Part shown: positions 1 to 7,722 of the stretch, piece by piece
Numbering within the stretch: the stretch's first letter is position 1
Layout: each line of letters opens with the position of its first letter
From: CAZTHM01 sp041946825
Lineage (GTDB): Bacteria; Acidobacteriota; Terriglobia; UBA7540
DNA length: 64,000 nt
NCBI GenBank assembly: GCA_041946825.1
Contig: JBHGBD010000003.1
Coordinates: 248,001 to 312,000, forward strand
Reading direction: 5' to 3'
Program-made: the position numbers and the translations under genes
Notes under the pieces: model-generated
The model's input: only the letters and a program-made list of their open reading frames with translations
Told to the model about the DNA's origin: nothing
The model's database searches: none

Positions 1-1
1 G

Positions 2-55
2 ATCTCTTCGGCGGCGGGATTGTTCGTGAAGTTTTCCTATCTTTACCACTTCTGA
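2..55 (+). CDS. C-terminal end of an upstream gene (partial)
   Basis: An open frame enters from the left edge and encodes 17 residues ending in FVKFSYLYHF before a TGA stop. The hydrophobic, aromatic-rich tail resembles the end of a membrane protein. It is too short to identify, and a chance open frame at the contig edge cannot be excluded. It ends 44 bp before the next gene. Confidence 0.3.
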   Translation: MSSAAGLFVKFSYLYHF

Positions 56-99
56 CCGCGATCCCTGCGATCGCCCGTCTGAAAGCGAGGTCAACCTCA

Positions 100-546
100 A
101 TGCCCAATCCGGCGCATGTCCATTTGATTTTGAACCACGTTCCGGTAATCGGCGTGGCTTTGGGAATTCTCCTGCTCGTGCTGGCTCTATTCAGGAAGAG
201 CCAGGAGCTGAAAAAAATCAGCCTCGGCTTCTTCGTGCTGATGGGAGCCGCAGCCGTCCCGGCCTTTCTCACCGGCGAGCCCGCCGAGGGAATCGTGAAG
301 GACCTTCCCGGAGTCTCGCGGGATATGATCGAGCGCCACGAAGAAGCGGCGCTGGCGGCGCTCATCGTCCTTATTGTGCTGGGGGTATGCTGTCTGGCGG
401 CGTTGTATGTGTTCCGGCGCGCCCCCGCGATGCCCGTCTGGGTGATGGGCGTCGTCCTCGTTCTCTCCATCGTATCGGGGGGCCTGATGGCTTACACCGC
501 GAACTTGGGCGGCCAGGTTCACCATCAGGAACTTCGCGCCCCCTGA
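100..546 (+). CDS. DUF2231-like four-helix membrane protein
   Basis: 148 residues with four predicted membrane helices (about residues 8-28, 40-56, 83-105 and 113-132). The N-terminal motif HVHLILNHVPVIG resembles the start of DUF2231-type membrane proteins, whose conserved N-terminal His and Asn lie at the first helix. A second conserved-looking His is in the RHEEAA segment before helix 3, and an HH pair sits near the C terminus. These histidines could bind heme or metal, but that is inference. The upstream fragment may be part of the same operon. The molecular function is unknown. Confidence 0.7.
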   Translation: MPNPAHVHLILNHVPVIGVALGILLLVLALFRKSQELKKISLGFFVLMGAAAVPAFLTGEPAEGIVKDLPGVSRDMIERHEEAALAALIVLIVLGVCCLAALYVFRRAPAMPVWVMGVVLVLSIVSGGLMAYTANLGGQVHHQELRAP

Positions 547-709
547 GGCCGCTCCGCGGGCCCGGGTTTTGCCACGCGCGGGAATCGGTGAAATTGACGC
601 TCTGACGGGGGCGGTGTAGACTGCCATACTTTGTGTTTTGCGCCGGCGCGATCAAAGCTTGAGGCTAGGGCGGTGCAGGATCAGCTGAATCCATCCGTAG
701 GAGACGACC

Positions 710-2086
710 GTGGGAACTGCCACTCATGAATACTACCAACAGAACCGCGACAAGTTTCTCGAGGGCTTGAAGAACCTGCTGAGGATTCCGAGCATCTCGA
801 CCCTGCCCGAGCACAAGCCGGATATCAAGCGCGCGGTGGATTTCCTGGCCGGCGAGCTTCGCTCAATGGGCATGAAGAACGTCGAGATTATTCCCGGCAA
901 AGGTCCGCTGCACCCGCTGCTCTATGCCGAATGGCTGGAGGCGCCCGGGAAGCCGACCCTGCTTCTTTACGGACACTACGACGTGCAGCCTCCCGACCCG
1001 CTCGAGGAGTGGATCAGTCCGCCTTTTGAGCCCGCCATCCGCAACGACAATATCTACGCTCGGGGCGCCGTGGATGACAAGGGCCAGCTTTATCTGCTCG
1101 TCAAGACTGTGGAGGGATTTCTCAAATCGGAAGGGAAGCTGCCCATCAACATCAAGTTCCTGATCGAAGGCGAAGAGGAGATGGGCGGTGAGCACATCGC
1201 CGCTTACACCGCGGCGAACCCGCAGCGTTTGAAGGCCGACGCCGCGCTGGTCTGCGATACCGAAATGTTCGCGCCGGAATTACCCACCATCACCACCGGC
1301 CTCCGTGGGCTGGTTTACACCGAACTCGAAGCCCGCGCCGCCGCGCACGATCTCCATTCCGGCATGTACGGCGGGGCGGCGCCCAACCCCATTCAGGGGC
1401 TGGCGGAAATTATCGCCGGCTTGAAGGGAAAGGACGGCAAGATCCGCATTCCCGGCTTCTATCGGCGCGTCAAGAAGCCCGCCCGCAAGGAACTTGACGC
1501 GTGGAAGCGGCTGCCGTTTAACGAAAAGGAATTCATGAAGAAGGAGATCGGGGCCACGGCCCTGGTTGGCGAACGGGGCATCCCCGTGCTCGAGCGGCTG
1601 TGGGCGCGCCCCACCCTCGAGGTCCACGGCATCCGCGGCGGGTTCAGCTCCGAGGGCGCCAAAACCGTCATTCCCGCCGTGGCGGCGGCCAAGGTGAGCA
1701 TGCGCCTGGTCCCGGAGATGGAGCCTAAGGAAGTCATCCGCCAGTACACCGCCTTCGTCAAGAAGCTGACGCCCAAAGGAATCCAGACCACGGTGCGCGT
1801 GCTGAGTTCGGCGCCGGCTTCCGTCGTTCCCACCGACAGCCGCTGGATCGCCGCCGCGGCCGAGGCCATGGAACAAGTCTTCCGCAAGAAGACCGTCTAT
1901 ATGCGCTCCGGAGGCTCGATTCCCATCGTCGGCGAATTCCAGGACCACCTCGGAATCCCCAGCGTCATGATGGGATTCGGCCTGCCCGACGACCACCTCC
2001 ACGCGCCCAACGAGAAATTCCACCTCCCGAATTTCTACCGCGGCATCGACGCGGTGGCACGGTACTTTGAGTTGCTCGGACAGTAG
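710..2086 (+). CDS. M20 family metallopeptidase (dipeptidase/carboxypeptidase type)
   Basis: 458 residues, the normal size for M20 dipeptidases. Zinc-site motifs are in the usual order: LLLYGHYDVQPP (His89, Asp91), ARGAVDDKGQ (bridging Asp around 122), the GEEEMGG acidic pair (Glu155/156), Asp183 in the CDTE segment, and a C-terminal His in DDHLHAPNE. A dimerisation/lid domain lies between about residues 200 and 320 (GLRGLVYTELEARA...DLHSGMYGG). The start is GTG with a TAGGAG Shine-Dalgarno six bases upstream. There is no signal peptide, so it is probably cytoplasmic and hydrolyses short peptides or N-acyl amino acids. Exact substrate cannot be read from sequence. The peptide/OPT transporter gene downstream would fit a peptide-use role. 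Confidence 0.9.
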   Translation: MGTATHEYYQQNRDKFLEGLKNLLRIPSISTLPEHKPDIKRAVDFLAGELRSMGMKNVEIIPGKGPLHPLLYAEWLEAPGKPTLLLYGHYDVQPPDPLEEWISPPFEPAIRNDNIYARGAVDDKGQLYLLVKTVEGFLKSEGKLPINIKFLIEGEEEMGGEHIAAYTAANPQRLKADAALVCDTEMFAPELPTITTGLRGLVYTELEARAAAHDLHSGMYGGAAPNPIQGLAEIIAGLKGKDGKIRIPGFYRRVKKPARKELDAWKRLPFNEKEFMKKEIGATALVGERGIPVLERLWARPTLEVHGIRGGFSSEGAKTVIPAVAAAKVSMRLVPEMEPKEVIRQYTAFVKKLTPKGIQTTVRVLSSAPASVVPTDSRWIAAAAEAMEQVFRKKTVYMRSGGSIPIVGEFQDHLGIPSVMMGFGLPDDHLHAPNEKFHLPNFYRGIDAVARYFELLGQ

Positions 2087-2087
2087 G

Positions 2088-2131
2088 AAGTCGAAGAGTT
2101 GAAAAGTTGAAGAGTCGAAGAGTCGAAGAGG
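2088..2131. repeat. degenerate micro-repeat block (GTCGAAGAGTTGAA type)
   Basis: A run of 7-9 base units such as AGTCGAAGAG and AGTTGAAAAG follows the stop codon of the M20 gene directly. It belongs to the micro-repeat family seen at many gene borders in this window. It reads in the opposite orientation to the block at 2605-2636 on the other side of the next gene. Confidence 0.8.
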
Positions 2132-2170
2132 CGGGACTCGACAGGTTGGTGACAGCATGGGAGGCGCCCA

Positions 2171-2554
2171 ATGCAGCGATTCACTGAGCTGAGAGTGTGG
2201 CAACGCAGCCACGCGTTGGTGCTTCAAGTGTACCGCGTGACGGCGACCTTTCCGGCCGATGAGAAATATGGGCTTGTCTCGCAAATGCGTCGTGCAGCTG
2301 TGTCAGTCCCAACGAACATCGCGGAAGGATCAAAGCGGGAGGGGAGCCAGGACTACGCACGCTTCTTGAACATTGCCGAGGGTTCCCTGGTCGAGATTGA
2401 GTACCTCATCATGCTGGCACGCGACCTCGCATATTTGGCGCCAGCAGCGGCAGCACCGGTACTCGGCGAAATCAAGGAAGTAGCTCGCATGCTGCACTAT
2501 TTGCGCGTCAAGGTTGACCGGGGACACTCCGCGCCTTTGAGGAAGGCAGCCTAG
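2171..2554 (+). CDS. four-helix-bundle protein (23S rRNA intervening-sequence / S23 family)
   Basis: 127 residues. FTELRVWQRSHALVLQVYRVTATFP at the N terminus and the motif MRRAAVSVPTNIAEGSKR are hallmarks of the S23/IVP four-helix-bundle family, followed by the helical FLNIAEGSLVEIEYLIMLARDL. Members are found inside 23S rRNA insertions in some bacteria but most, as here, are free-standing genes of unknown function. GGGAGG six bases before the ATG is a clear ribosome binding site. The gene is bracketed by micro-repeat blocks in inverted orientation, which may indicate that it arrived as a cassette. Confidence 0.9.
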   Translation: MQRFTELRVWQRSHALVLQVYRVTATFPADEKYGLVSQMRRAAVSVPTNIAEGSKREGSQDYARFLNIAEGSLVEIEYLIMLARDLAYLAPAAAAPVLGEIKEVARMLHYLRVKVDRGHSAPLRKAA

Positions 2555-2604
2555 GCCGAGGCTCAGGAGCCCGGGCGAACTTGCCACATGGGTTTGGTTC
2601 TGGT

Positions 2605-2636
2605 TTCGACTTTTTCAACTTTTTTGACTCCTTGAA
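2605..2636. repeat. degenerate micro-repeat block, inverted relative to 2088-2131
   Basis: TTTCGACTTTTTCAACTTTTTTGACTCC-type sequence, the reverse complement of the AGTTGAAAAGTCGAA style upstream of the four-helix-bundle gene. It lies between that gene and the OPT transporter. Confidence 0.75.
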
Positions 2637-2659
2637 CGCTGCGCCCTTGACCTCCGCCT

Positions 2660-4693
2660 ATGCCCGAATTCAAACCCTTCGTCCCCCCCGACTCCAACGA
2701 ACCCGAATTCACCCTCAAGGCTGTGCTGGCGGGCCTGGCGATGGCAGCGGTATTTGGCGCCGCCAACGCCTACCTGGGCATGAAGGCGGGGCAGACCGTG
2801 GCGGCAACGATTCCCGCGGCGGTCATCGCCATTGCGCTATTCCGCCTGCCGTTCTTTCGCGGCGGTGTGCTGGAACAGAACATCACGCGCACTGCCGCCT
2901 CGGTAGGCGAGGCGCTGGTGGCGGGCGCGGTCTTCACCATTCCCGCTTTTATGATGGTGAATGTGGCGGGCGAGCGGCTGTGGACGGGGCTGCGCGGTCA
3001 CTACTGGGAAGCCACGGTCATTCTTCTGGCCGGCGGGCTGCTGGGCATCTTCTTCATCATCATCTTGCGCCGGCCGCTTTGCGTTGAATCCGACTTGCCG
3101 TTTCCCGAAAGCACCGCCAGCGCGGAAGTGGTGAAAGCGGGGCAGGCGGGCTCGACCGACGCCCCCAAATATGTCTTCGGCGCGCTGGGCCTGGGCGCGC
3201 TCCTGCAGATTCTCAAGGACGCCAAAGGCTTCCAGGTTTTTCAGGATACGGTCACGGGATTCGTCCAATTCCCCAAGTCGGTGATTGGCTACTTTGGATA
3301 CCAGAAGGAGCCCATCGGCAACGTGGCCTATACCGGCGGGGTGGCGTACTCGACTCCCTCCGCCTCTCCGGCCCTGATCGGCATCGGGTACATCATCGGG
3401 CCGGCACTGGCTTCAATCAACTTCGCCGGGGGCGTACTGGCCTGGCTGATCCTGATTCCTCTCATCCTCTTCATCGACCCTGACCTGCCGCACCGCCTGG
3501 GCGCGACGACGGGCGGCACGGCGCCGTGGGATCTGCTCAGCTACACGGTCTGGTACAACGTCGTACGGCCGATTGCCGTCGGCGCGATGCTCGTTTCCGC
3601 CGTGCACACGCTCTACGGTATGCGCGGCCCGATTCTACGTTCGCTCAAAGGGGCGTTCGAATCGACCGCCGCGGCGGCGCACGGTGGCGCTACGCGCACC
3701 CGCCTCGATATCGATATCCCGATGAAGTGGGTCATCTTTTCGATCGCCGGGCTGTTTGTGCCCATTACGCTCATCTATTACCACTTTGCTCAAAGCTGGA
3801 CGGCGGCGATTCTGGCCGCGGTGGTGATGGCCTTGAGCGGGTTCTTGCTCGGAGCCGTCGGCGGGTACCTGGTGGGTCTGATGGGAACTTCCAATCAACC
3901 CATCTCCGGCTTGATTCTCTCGGCACTGGTCTTGTCGGCGCTGGTCATGGTCGGGATCGGCGTGAGAGGCCTGGGCGGCGTGGCGGCGGTGCTCGGTGTG
4001 GCCTCGATTGTAGGCATGGCTTGCAGCGTTTCGGGCAGCTTGATTCAGGACCTGAAAGCCGGCCACCTGCTCGGCGGTACGCCGTGGAAGATGGAAGTCG
4101 TGGAAATCATCAGCGTCATCGTGCTCTCGTTCTTTCTTTTCTTCCCGATCATCGCGCTGCATGAAGCGAACCTGGCTACCGGCGGAATCGGCGGGCGCCT
4201 GCTGCCCGCGCCACAGGCCGGCCTCATGGCCACGCTCTCGCAAGGCATCGTAGGCGGTCAGATGCCGTGGGGGCTGGTGATGATGGGCGCGGTGCTCGGC
4301 ATCATCCTCGTCATGATTCAGGCCCCCGCGCCCATGCTCATTGCCGTCGGGATGTATCTTCCGCTCGAAACCACCGGCGCGATCTTTGTCGGCGGGATGA
4401 TCAAGTGGGCGGCGGATCAGTGGGCCGCGCGCCAGACCCTCTCGCCCGAGGAAAAAGTCAAAGCCGACGAGCGCGGAACGCTCATTGCCTCCGGCTTTAT
4501 CGCCGGCGAAGCGATTACCGGAATTCTGCTCGCCGCGATTTTCCTGGCCGGAATTCCGTCCCTCACCAAAGTCTTCACCGGACTCGACGAGTTGCCATTC
4601 CTTGCCAACTGGGGCGGATGGATTTCCCTCGCCGCCTTCGCCCTTATCGCCTTTTGCCTGATTCAGTTGCCGCTCAAGAAGAAGGTGAGCTGA
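2660..4693 (+). CDS. OPT family oligopeptide transporter
   Basis: 677 residues and very hydrophobic, with roughly 14-16 membrane spans. The N terminus PEFTLKAVLAGLAMAAVFGAANAYLGMKAGQTV matches the start of the bacterial OPT transporters, and the internal GGYLVGLMGTSNQPISGLIL segment is also typical of the family. OPT proteins are proton-coupled importers of short peptides or metal chelates in the inner membrane. It lies downstream of an M20 dipeptidase, which fits peptide import followed by hydrolysis, although a four-helix-bundle gene is between them. No strong Shine-Dalgarno precedes the ATG. Substrate is not predictable from sequence. Confidence 0.92.
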   Translation: MPEFKPFVPPDSNEPEFTLKAVLAGLAMAAVFGAANAYLGMKAGQTVAATIPAAVIAIALFRLPFFRGGVLEQNITRTAASVGEALVAGAVFTIPAFMMVNVAGERLWTGLRGHYWEATVILLAGGLLGIFFIIILRRPLCVESDLPFPESTASAEVVKAGQAGSTDAPKYVFGALGLGALLQILKDAKGFQVFQDTVTGFVQFPKSVIGYFGYQKEPIGNVAYTGGVAYSTPSASPALIGIGYIIGPALASINFAGGVLAWLILIPLILFIDPDLPHRLGATTGGTAPWDLLSYTVWYNVVRPIAVGAMLVSAVHTLYGMRGPILRSLKGAFESTAAAAHGGATRTRLDIDIPMKWVIFSIAGLFVPITLIYYHFAQSWTAAILAAVVMALSGFLLGAVGGYLVGLMGTSNQPISGLILSALVLSALVMVGIGVRGLGGVAAVLGVASIVGMACSVSGSLIQDLKAGHLLGGTPWKMEVVEIISVIVLSFFLFFPIIALHEANLATGGIGGRLLPAPQAGLMATLSQGIVGGQMPWGLVMMGAVLGIILVMIQAPAPMLIAVGMYLPLETTGAIFVGGMIKWAADQWAARQTLSPEEKVKADERGTLIASGFIAGEAITGILLAAIFLAGIPSLTKVFTGLDELPFLANWGGWISLAAFALIAFCLIQLPLKKKVS

Positions 4694-5267
4694 TACTGAC
4701 TGCTTTTGCCCGTCCTCGGTTCGCGAGCCCACGTTCCGATTGCATGGGTTGCTAGGCTCAAGGGAGGACCCGAGAGGGAAGCGGGGACCTTCGTGGATAA
4801 AGCGGACAAAAAGCCCGAACAGATCAGCGACGCGTGCCCTGGGCAATATAGTGTATTTTTTTCATAGTTCGGTGGCCTATCCTGTTGAAAACAAAGTAAA
4901 ATCCAAAAAAGGAAGTGCCAAAACAAAGCTAGATTTCATGCTCCGCAAACGCTGTTCTCGAGGGACCTGAGCCGTCTCGCCGAGGGTGACAGGAAGTCCG
5001 GATCTGCGGTCGGAGCCCCGTCGGGGAGAGAGTACCCCGGCAGGAACTCACTGGTTCCTGTGTTTGCGGCTTCAGGAATACTGGCCGGCATCCTCTCTCC
5101 TCCACTGCGATGACGGATTGGCGCTCTTAGCCTGCCGGCGGCGGAAATGATTGACTGCACGGGACCTTTCGATTATTCTCTGCCGCGCTTTTTCGGGATT
5201 CGTGACTCGGGGTTTGGGACTTGCAGGGCCCGTCGGGCATCAGGGCTTTCGCTCATCTTGCCGGGTA
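4694..5267. other. long gene-free stretch containing conserved element A
   Basis: 574 bp with no convincing gene. The middle (4845-4937) carries the AT-rich element homologous to 52915-53007. The right part (about 5190-5225) has a short micro-repeat of the GGGATTCGTGACTCGGGG type. No tRNA, riboswitch or clear terminator was recognised. Confidence 0.6.
4845..4937 (+). other. conserved 93-bp AT-rich element, copy A
   Basis: This segment aligns without gaps to the reverse strand of 52915-53007 (60 of 93 positions identical by hand count). Identity is concentrated in three blocks: around TATTTTTT, around TATCCTGTTGAAAACAAA, and CAAAACAAAGCTAGATTTC at the end. One frame is open in both copies and gives related peptides (YF-H, YP-[VI]-ENK, KTKLDF). 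It is much more AT-rich than its surroundings. It could be a fragment of a small gene, a conserved RNA or leader, or a remnant of a mobile element. I do not recognise it. Confidence 0.6.
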
Positions 5268-6581
5268 ATGAGGATGCAAAAGACGATGCACCAGCGACGC
5301 CAATTCCTGAGGAGCCTGGGCGGAGCGGCGGCGGTCACGCTGGCGTCGTCGGCGGGCACGTTCGCGCGGGGGCCGGCGCTGACCGTTCAAGGGGCGGTGC
5401 TCGGGCCGGGCGGGCGAGATCGCTTGCAGCCCGAATGGTACAGGAAAAAGATCGGCCAAGTCCAAGCTGAGCTCGAAAAGCGCAAGCTCGACGGCCTGCT
5501 GCTCTTCAACGCCACGAACATCATCTACACCACCGGCTATTTCCACATCTCGACGGAGCGGCCGCTCGCGGCGCTGATTCCCAGATCGGGCGACCCGTCG
5601 CTCTTCATCCCCGAGCTCGAAGCGGATCAAGTCAAGCTCTGGTGGGTGAAGGACTACGAATCGTATTTCGACTTTCCCGGCCCGGTGAACCGGGTTCGGT
5701 GGATTTGCGAGCGCGCTTCGCGGCGGCTGCCCAGGCGAGCGCGCCTGGGCATCGAGGAGCCGACGCCGAGCCGGCTGAGGCAGATGAAGCTGGGCGCGCC
5801 AAGAGTGCGCTTCGTGGTCGCCGACGACCTTGTCGAGCACCTGCGCTGGATCAAAGACGCGGACGAAATCGCCATGATGCGCCGGGCGATGTACTTCGCG
5901 GAGTTTGGAGTGCAGGCGGGACGCGAATTCGTGGCCCGCCACGGGCGGGTGACCGAAGACCAGATTCTGAAAGCCACGGCGGACGCCCTTGCGGACAAGA
6001 TGTCGAAAGAGCTTCAGGACGTTGTCGGCATTTCGATCGACAGCCCGTTCGGAGGGCTGGTGCCTTTTGGCAAGCGCTCCGCTTTCCCGCACGCGGTACC
6101 GAGCAAAGACCGGCTGAGCCGGGGCGACGCGCTCATCCTGAGTTTCGGCGCGCAAGTGGGCGGCTACGTCGTCGAGTGCGAGCGCTCCTTTTCCGTCGGC
6201 GTGCCGAGCGACCGCGCGCGCGACCTTTACCAGGCCATGCTCGCGGCATTTGACGAGGGCACGCGCGGCATGAAAGATGGGGCGATTGCCGAAGATGTGG
6301 ACCGGCAGGCGCTCGAACAGGTACGCAAGGCGGGGTTTGAGAAGTTCCTCCGCCATCGCACGGGGCATGGTATTGGGCTTGAGGGGCACGAGTCTCCCTG
6401 GATCGCCGAGGGCGACAAGACCGTACTGCGCGAGGGCATGACGTTCAGTTGCGAGCCGGGGTTGTACGATCCCGACTTTGGCGGTTTCCGGCATTCCGAC
6501 ACGGTGGTGGTGAGGAAAGACCGGGGCGAAAGTCTGAATGGTTATCCGACACGGCTCGAGGAGATGATTATCGAGATTTGA
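5268..6581 (+). CDS. Tat-exported M24-fold (Xaa-Pro peptidase-like) protein lacking metal ligands
   Basis: About 437 residues. The N terminus has a twin-arginine-type signal (HQRRQFLRSLGGAAAVTLASS), so export in folded form is likely. In-frame ATGs at 5268, 5274 and 5286 all keep the signal. Residues from about 50 form a creatinase N domain (KRKLDGLLLFNATNIIYTTGYF), followed by the pita-bread fold with RTGHGIGLEGHE and SCEPGLYDPDFGGFRHSDT. Compared with PepP-type M24 enzymes, the metal ligands in IDAG, GDITRTF and RIED are replaced: LSFG (Asp to Ser), ECERSF (Asp to Glu) and RHSD (Glu to Ser). Only the His and one Glu remain. It may act metal-free, as creatinase does, or be non-catalytic. Both are inferences. 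Confidence 0.8.
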   Translation: MRMQKTMHQRRQFLRSLGGAAAVTLASSAGTFARGPALTVQGAVLGPGGRDRLQPEWYRKKIGQVQAELEKRKLDGLLLFNATNIIYTTGYFHISTERPLAALIPRSGDPSLFIPELEADQVKLWWVKDYESYFDFPGPVNRVRWICERASRRLPRRARLGIEEPTPSRLRQMKLGAPRVRFVVADDLVEHLRWIKDADEIAMMRRAMYFAEFGVQAGREFVARHGRVTEDQILKATADALADKMSKELQDVVGISIDSPFGGLVPFGKRSAFPHAVPSKDRLSRGDALILSFGAQVGGYVVECERSFSVGVPSDRARDLYQAMLAAFDEGTRGMKDGAIAEDVDRQALEQVRKAGFEKFLRHRTGHGIGLEGHESPWIAEGDKTVLREGMTFSCEPGLYDPDFGGFRHSDTVVVRKDRGESLNGYPTRLEEMIIEI

Positions 6582-6673
6582 GAAGACGGGCGCGCGCACG
6601 GAATCAGCGGCTGGATTGACAATCCTGCGCCCCTATTGTAACTTCAAATCGGGAGTTTCATTCCCCCCATAAG

Positions 6674-7132
6674 ATGACAGCCGAAGGCAGCGTCGTGGAA
6701 GTGGTTTTTGAGAGCGATCTCAAGAATGTTGAGATGGCCGAGGAAGTCACCCGTCGCGTGTCTTCGACGGCGGGATTTGACGAAGACGCCCAGCACCGCA
6801 TCGACATGGCGGTCCACGAGTCGGTGATCAACGCCATCTGGCACGGGAACAAGAACGACCCGTCGAAGCAGGTGCGTGTGCGTTTCCAGATCTTCGACGA
6901 CCGCCTGGAAATCCGCGTGCGCGACCAGGGCAACGGCTACGACCCGAACGCCATTCCGGACCCGCTTTCGCAGGAGAACCTGCTGAGCGTTTCCGGCCGC
7001 GGCATTTTCCTGATCCGGACCTTCATGGATGAGTACCGCGTGGAGAAACCTCCGGAAGGGGGAACCGAAGTGGTTCTGGTGAAGCGGATGAACTCCAACA
7101 ATTCAGACCAGTCAAGGAGGGAAGCACCGTGA
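6674..7132 (+). CDS. anti-sigma regulatory factor, HATPase_c domain (RsbW/SpoIIAB type)
   Basis: 152 residues forming one GHKL ATPase domain. The N box is HESVINAIWHGNKNDP, the G1 box RVRDQGNGYDP and the G2 box SGRGIFLIRTFMDE. There is no histidine-phosphorylation domain, so this is the anti-sigma/serine-kinase type: such proteins bind a sigma factor or phosphorylate a partner STAS protein. The next gene overlaps its stop codon by four bases and encodes exactly such a STAS protein, which supports a partner-switching pair. No sigma factor gene lies next to it, so the target is unknown. Confidence 0.88.
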   Translation: MTAEGSVVEVVFESDLKNVEMAEEVTRRVSSTAGFDEDAQHRIDMAVHESVINAIWHGNKNDPSKQVRVRFQIFDDRLEIRVRDQGNGYDPNAIPDPLSQENLLSVSGRGIFLIRTFMDEYRVEKPPEGGTEVVLVKRMNSNNSDQSRREAP

Positions 7133-7488
7133 GCATGAAATCCACGTTACGCCAGGTTGACTCCGTCACGGTTGTGGATATGAGCGGGAGGATTACCCTG
7201 GGCGAGGGATGCACGCAGTTGCGCGAGTTGATTCGTGAGCAGCTTGGCAAGGGCAACAAAAACCTGTTGCTCAACCTCGCGGACGTCACCTACATCGACA
7301 GTTCCGGGATCGGCGAACTGGTGAGCGGTTTCACCCGGGTCTCGAACGAGGGGGGCCAACTGAAGCTGCTGAATCTCACCAAGAAGGTCCACGACCTTTT
7401 GCAGATAACCAAGCTTTACACCGTCTTCGATGTCCACGACAACGAGGCGAAGGCGATCTCGAGCTTTGAGAAGGCGGCCGGAGCTTAG
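7129..7488 (+). CDS. STAS-domain anti-sigma factor antagonist
   Basis: 119 residues, a single STAS domain. The conserved phosphorylation segment VTYIDSSGIGELV is present (Ser58/Ser59), followed by the usual KKVHDLLQITKLYTVFDVHDNE ending. It starts at GTG overlapping the TGA of the preceding kinase gene (GTGA), with AAGGAGGGA as ribosome binding site; an in-frame ATG at 7135 is possible. Expected role: unphosphorylated protein binds the upstream anti-sigma factor and releases its target. Translational coupling to the kinase fits a fixed stoichiometry. Confidence 0.92.
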   Translation: MSMKSTLRQVDSVTVVDMSGRITLGEGCTQLRELIREQLGKGNKNLLLNLADVTYIDSSGIGELVSGFTRVSNEGGQLKLLNLTKKVHDLLQITKLYTVFDVHDNEAKAISSFEKAAGA

Positions 7489-7722
7489 CCGGCCGCGGGC
7501 CCATGGCGTTACGGTTCCCCGCAATCAGGGTGCTGCTCCCGCGGTACTGTGCGGTGGTCCAACGACCTCATCCTCCGCTCTCCGGGCGTTACGGCGCGAC
7601 GCGCCGGGGCGCCGGGGGCGGGCGGTTCTCCTCAATCCAAGAACCGATTGGCGCATTCGGGAAAAAAGGTATAATGAGCCCGCTGGTTCCATACTGGCGC
7701 TCGTCCTTGAGTGTGTAATCTC

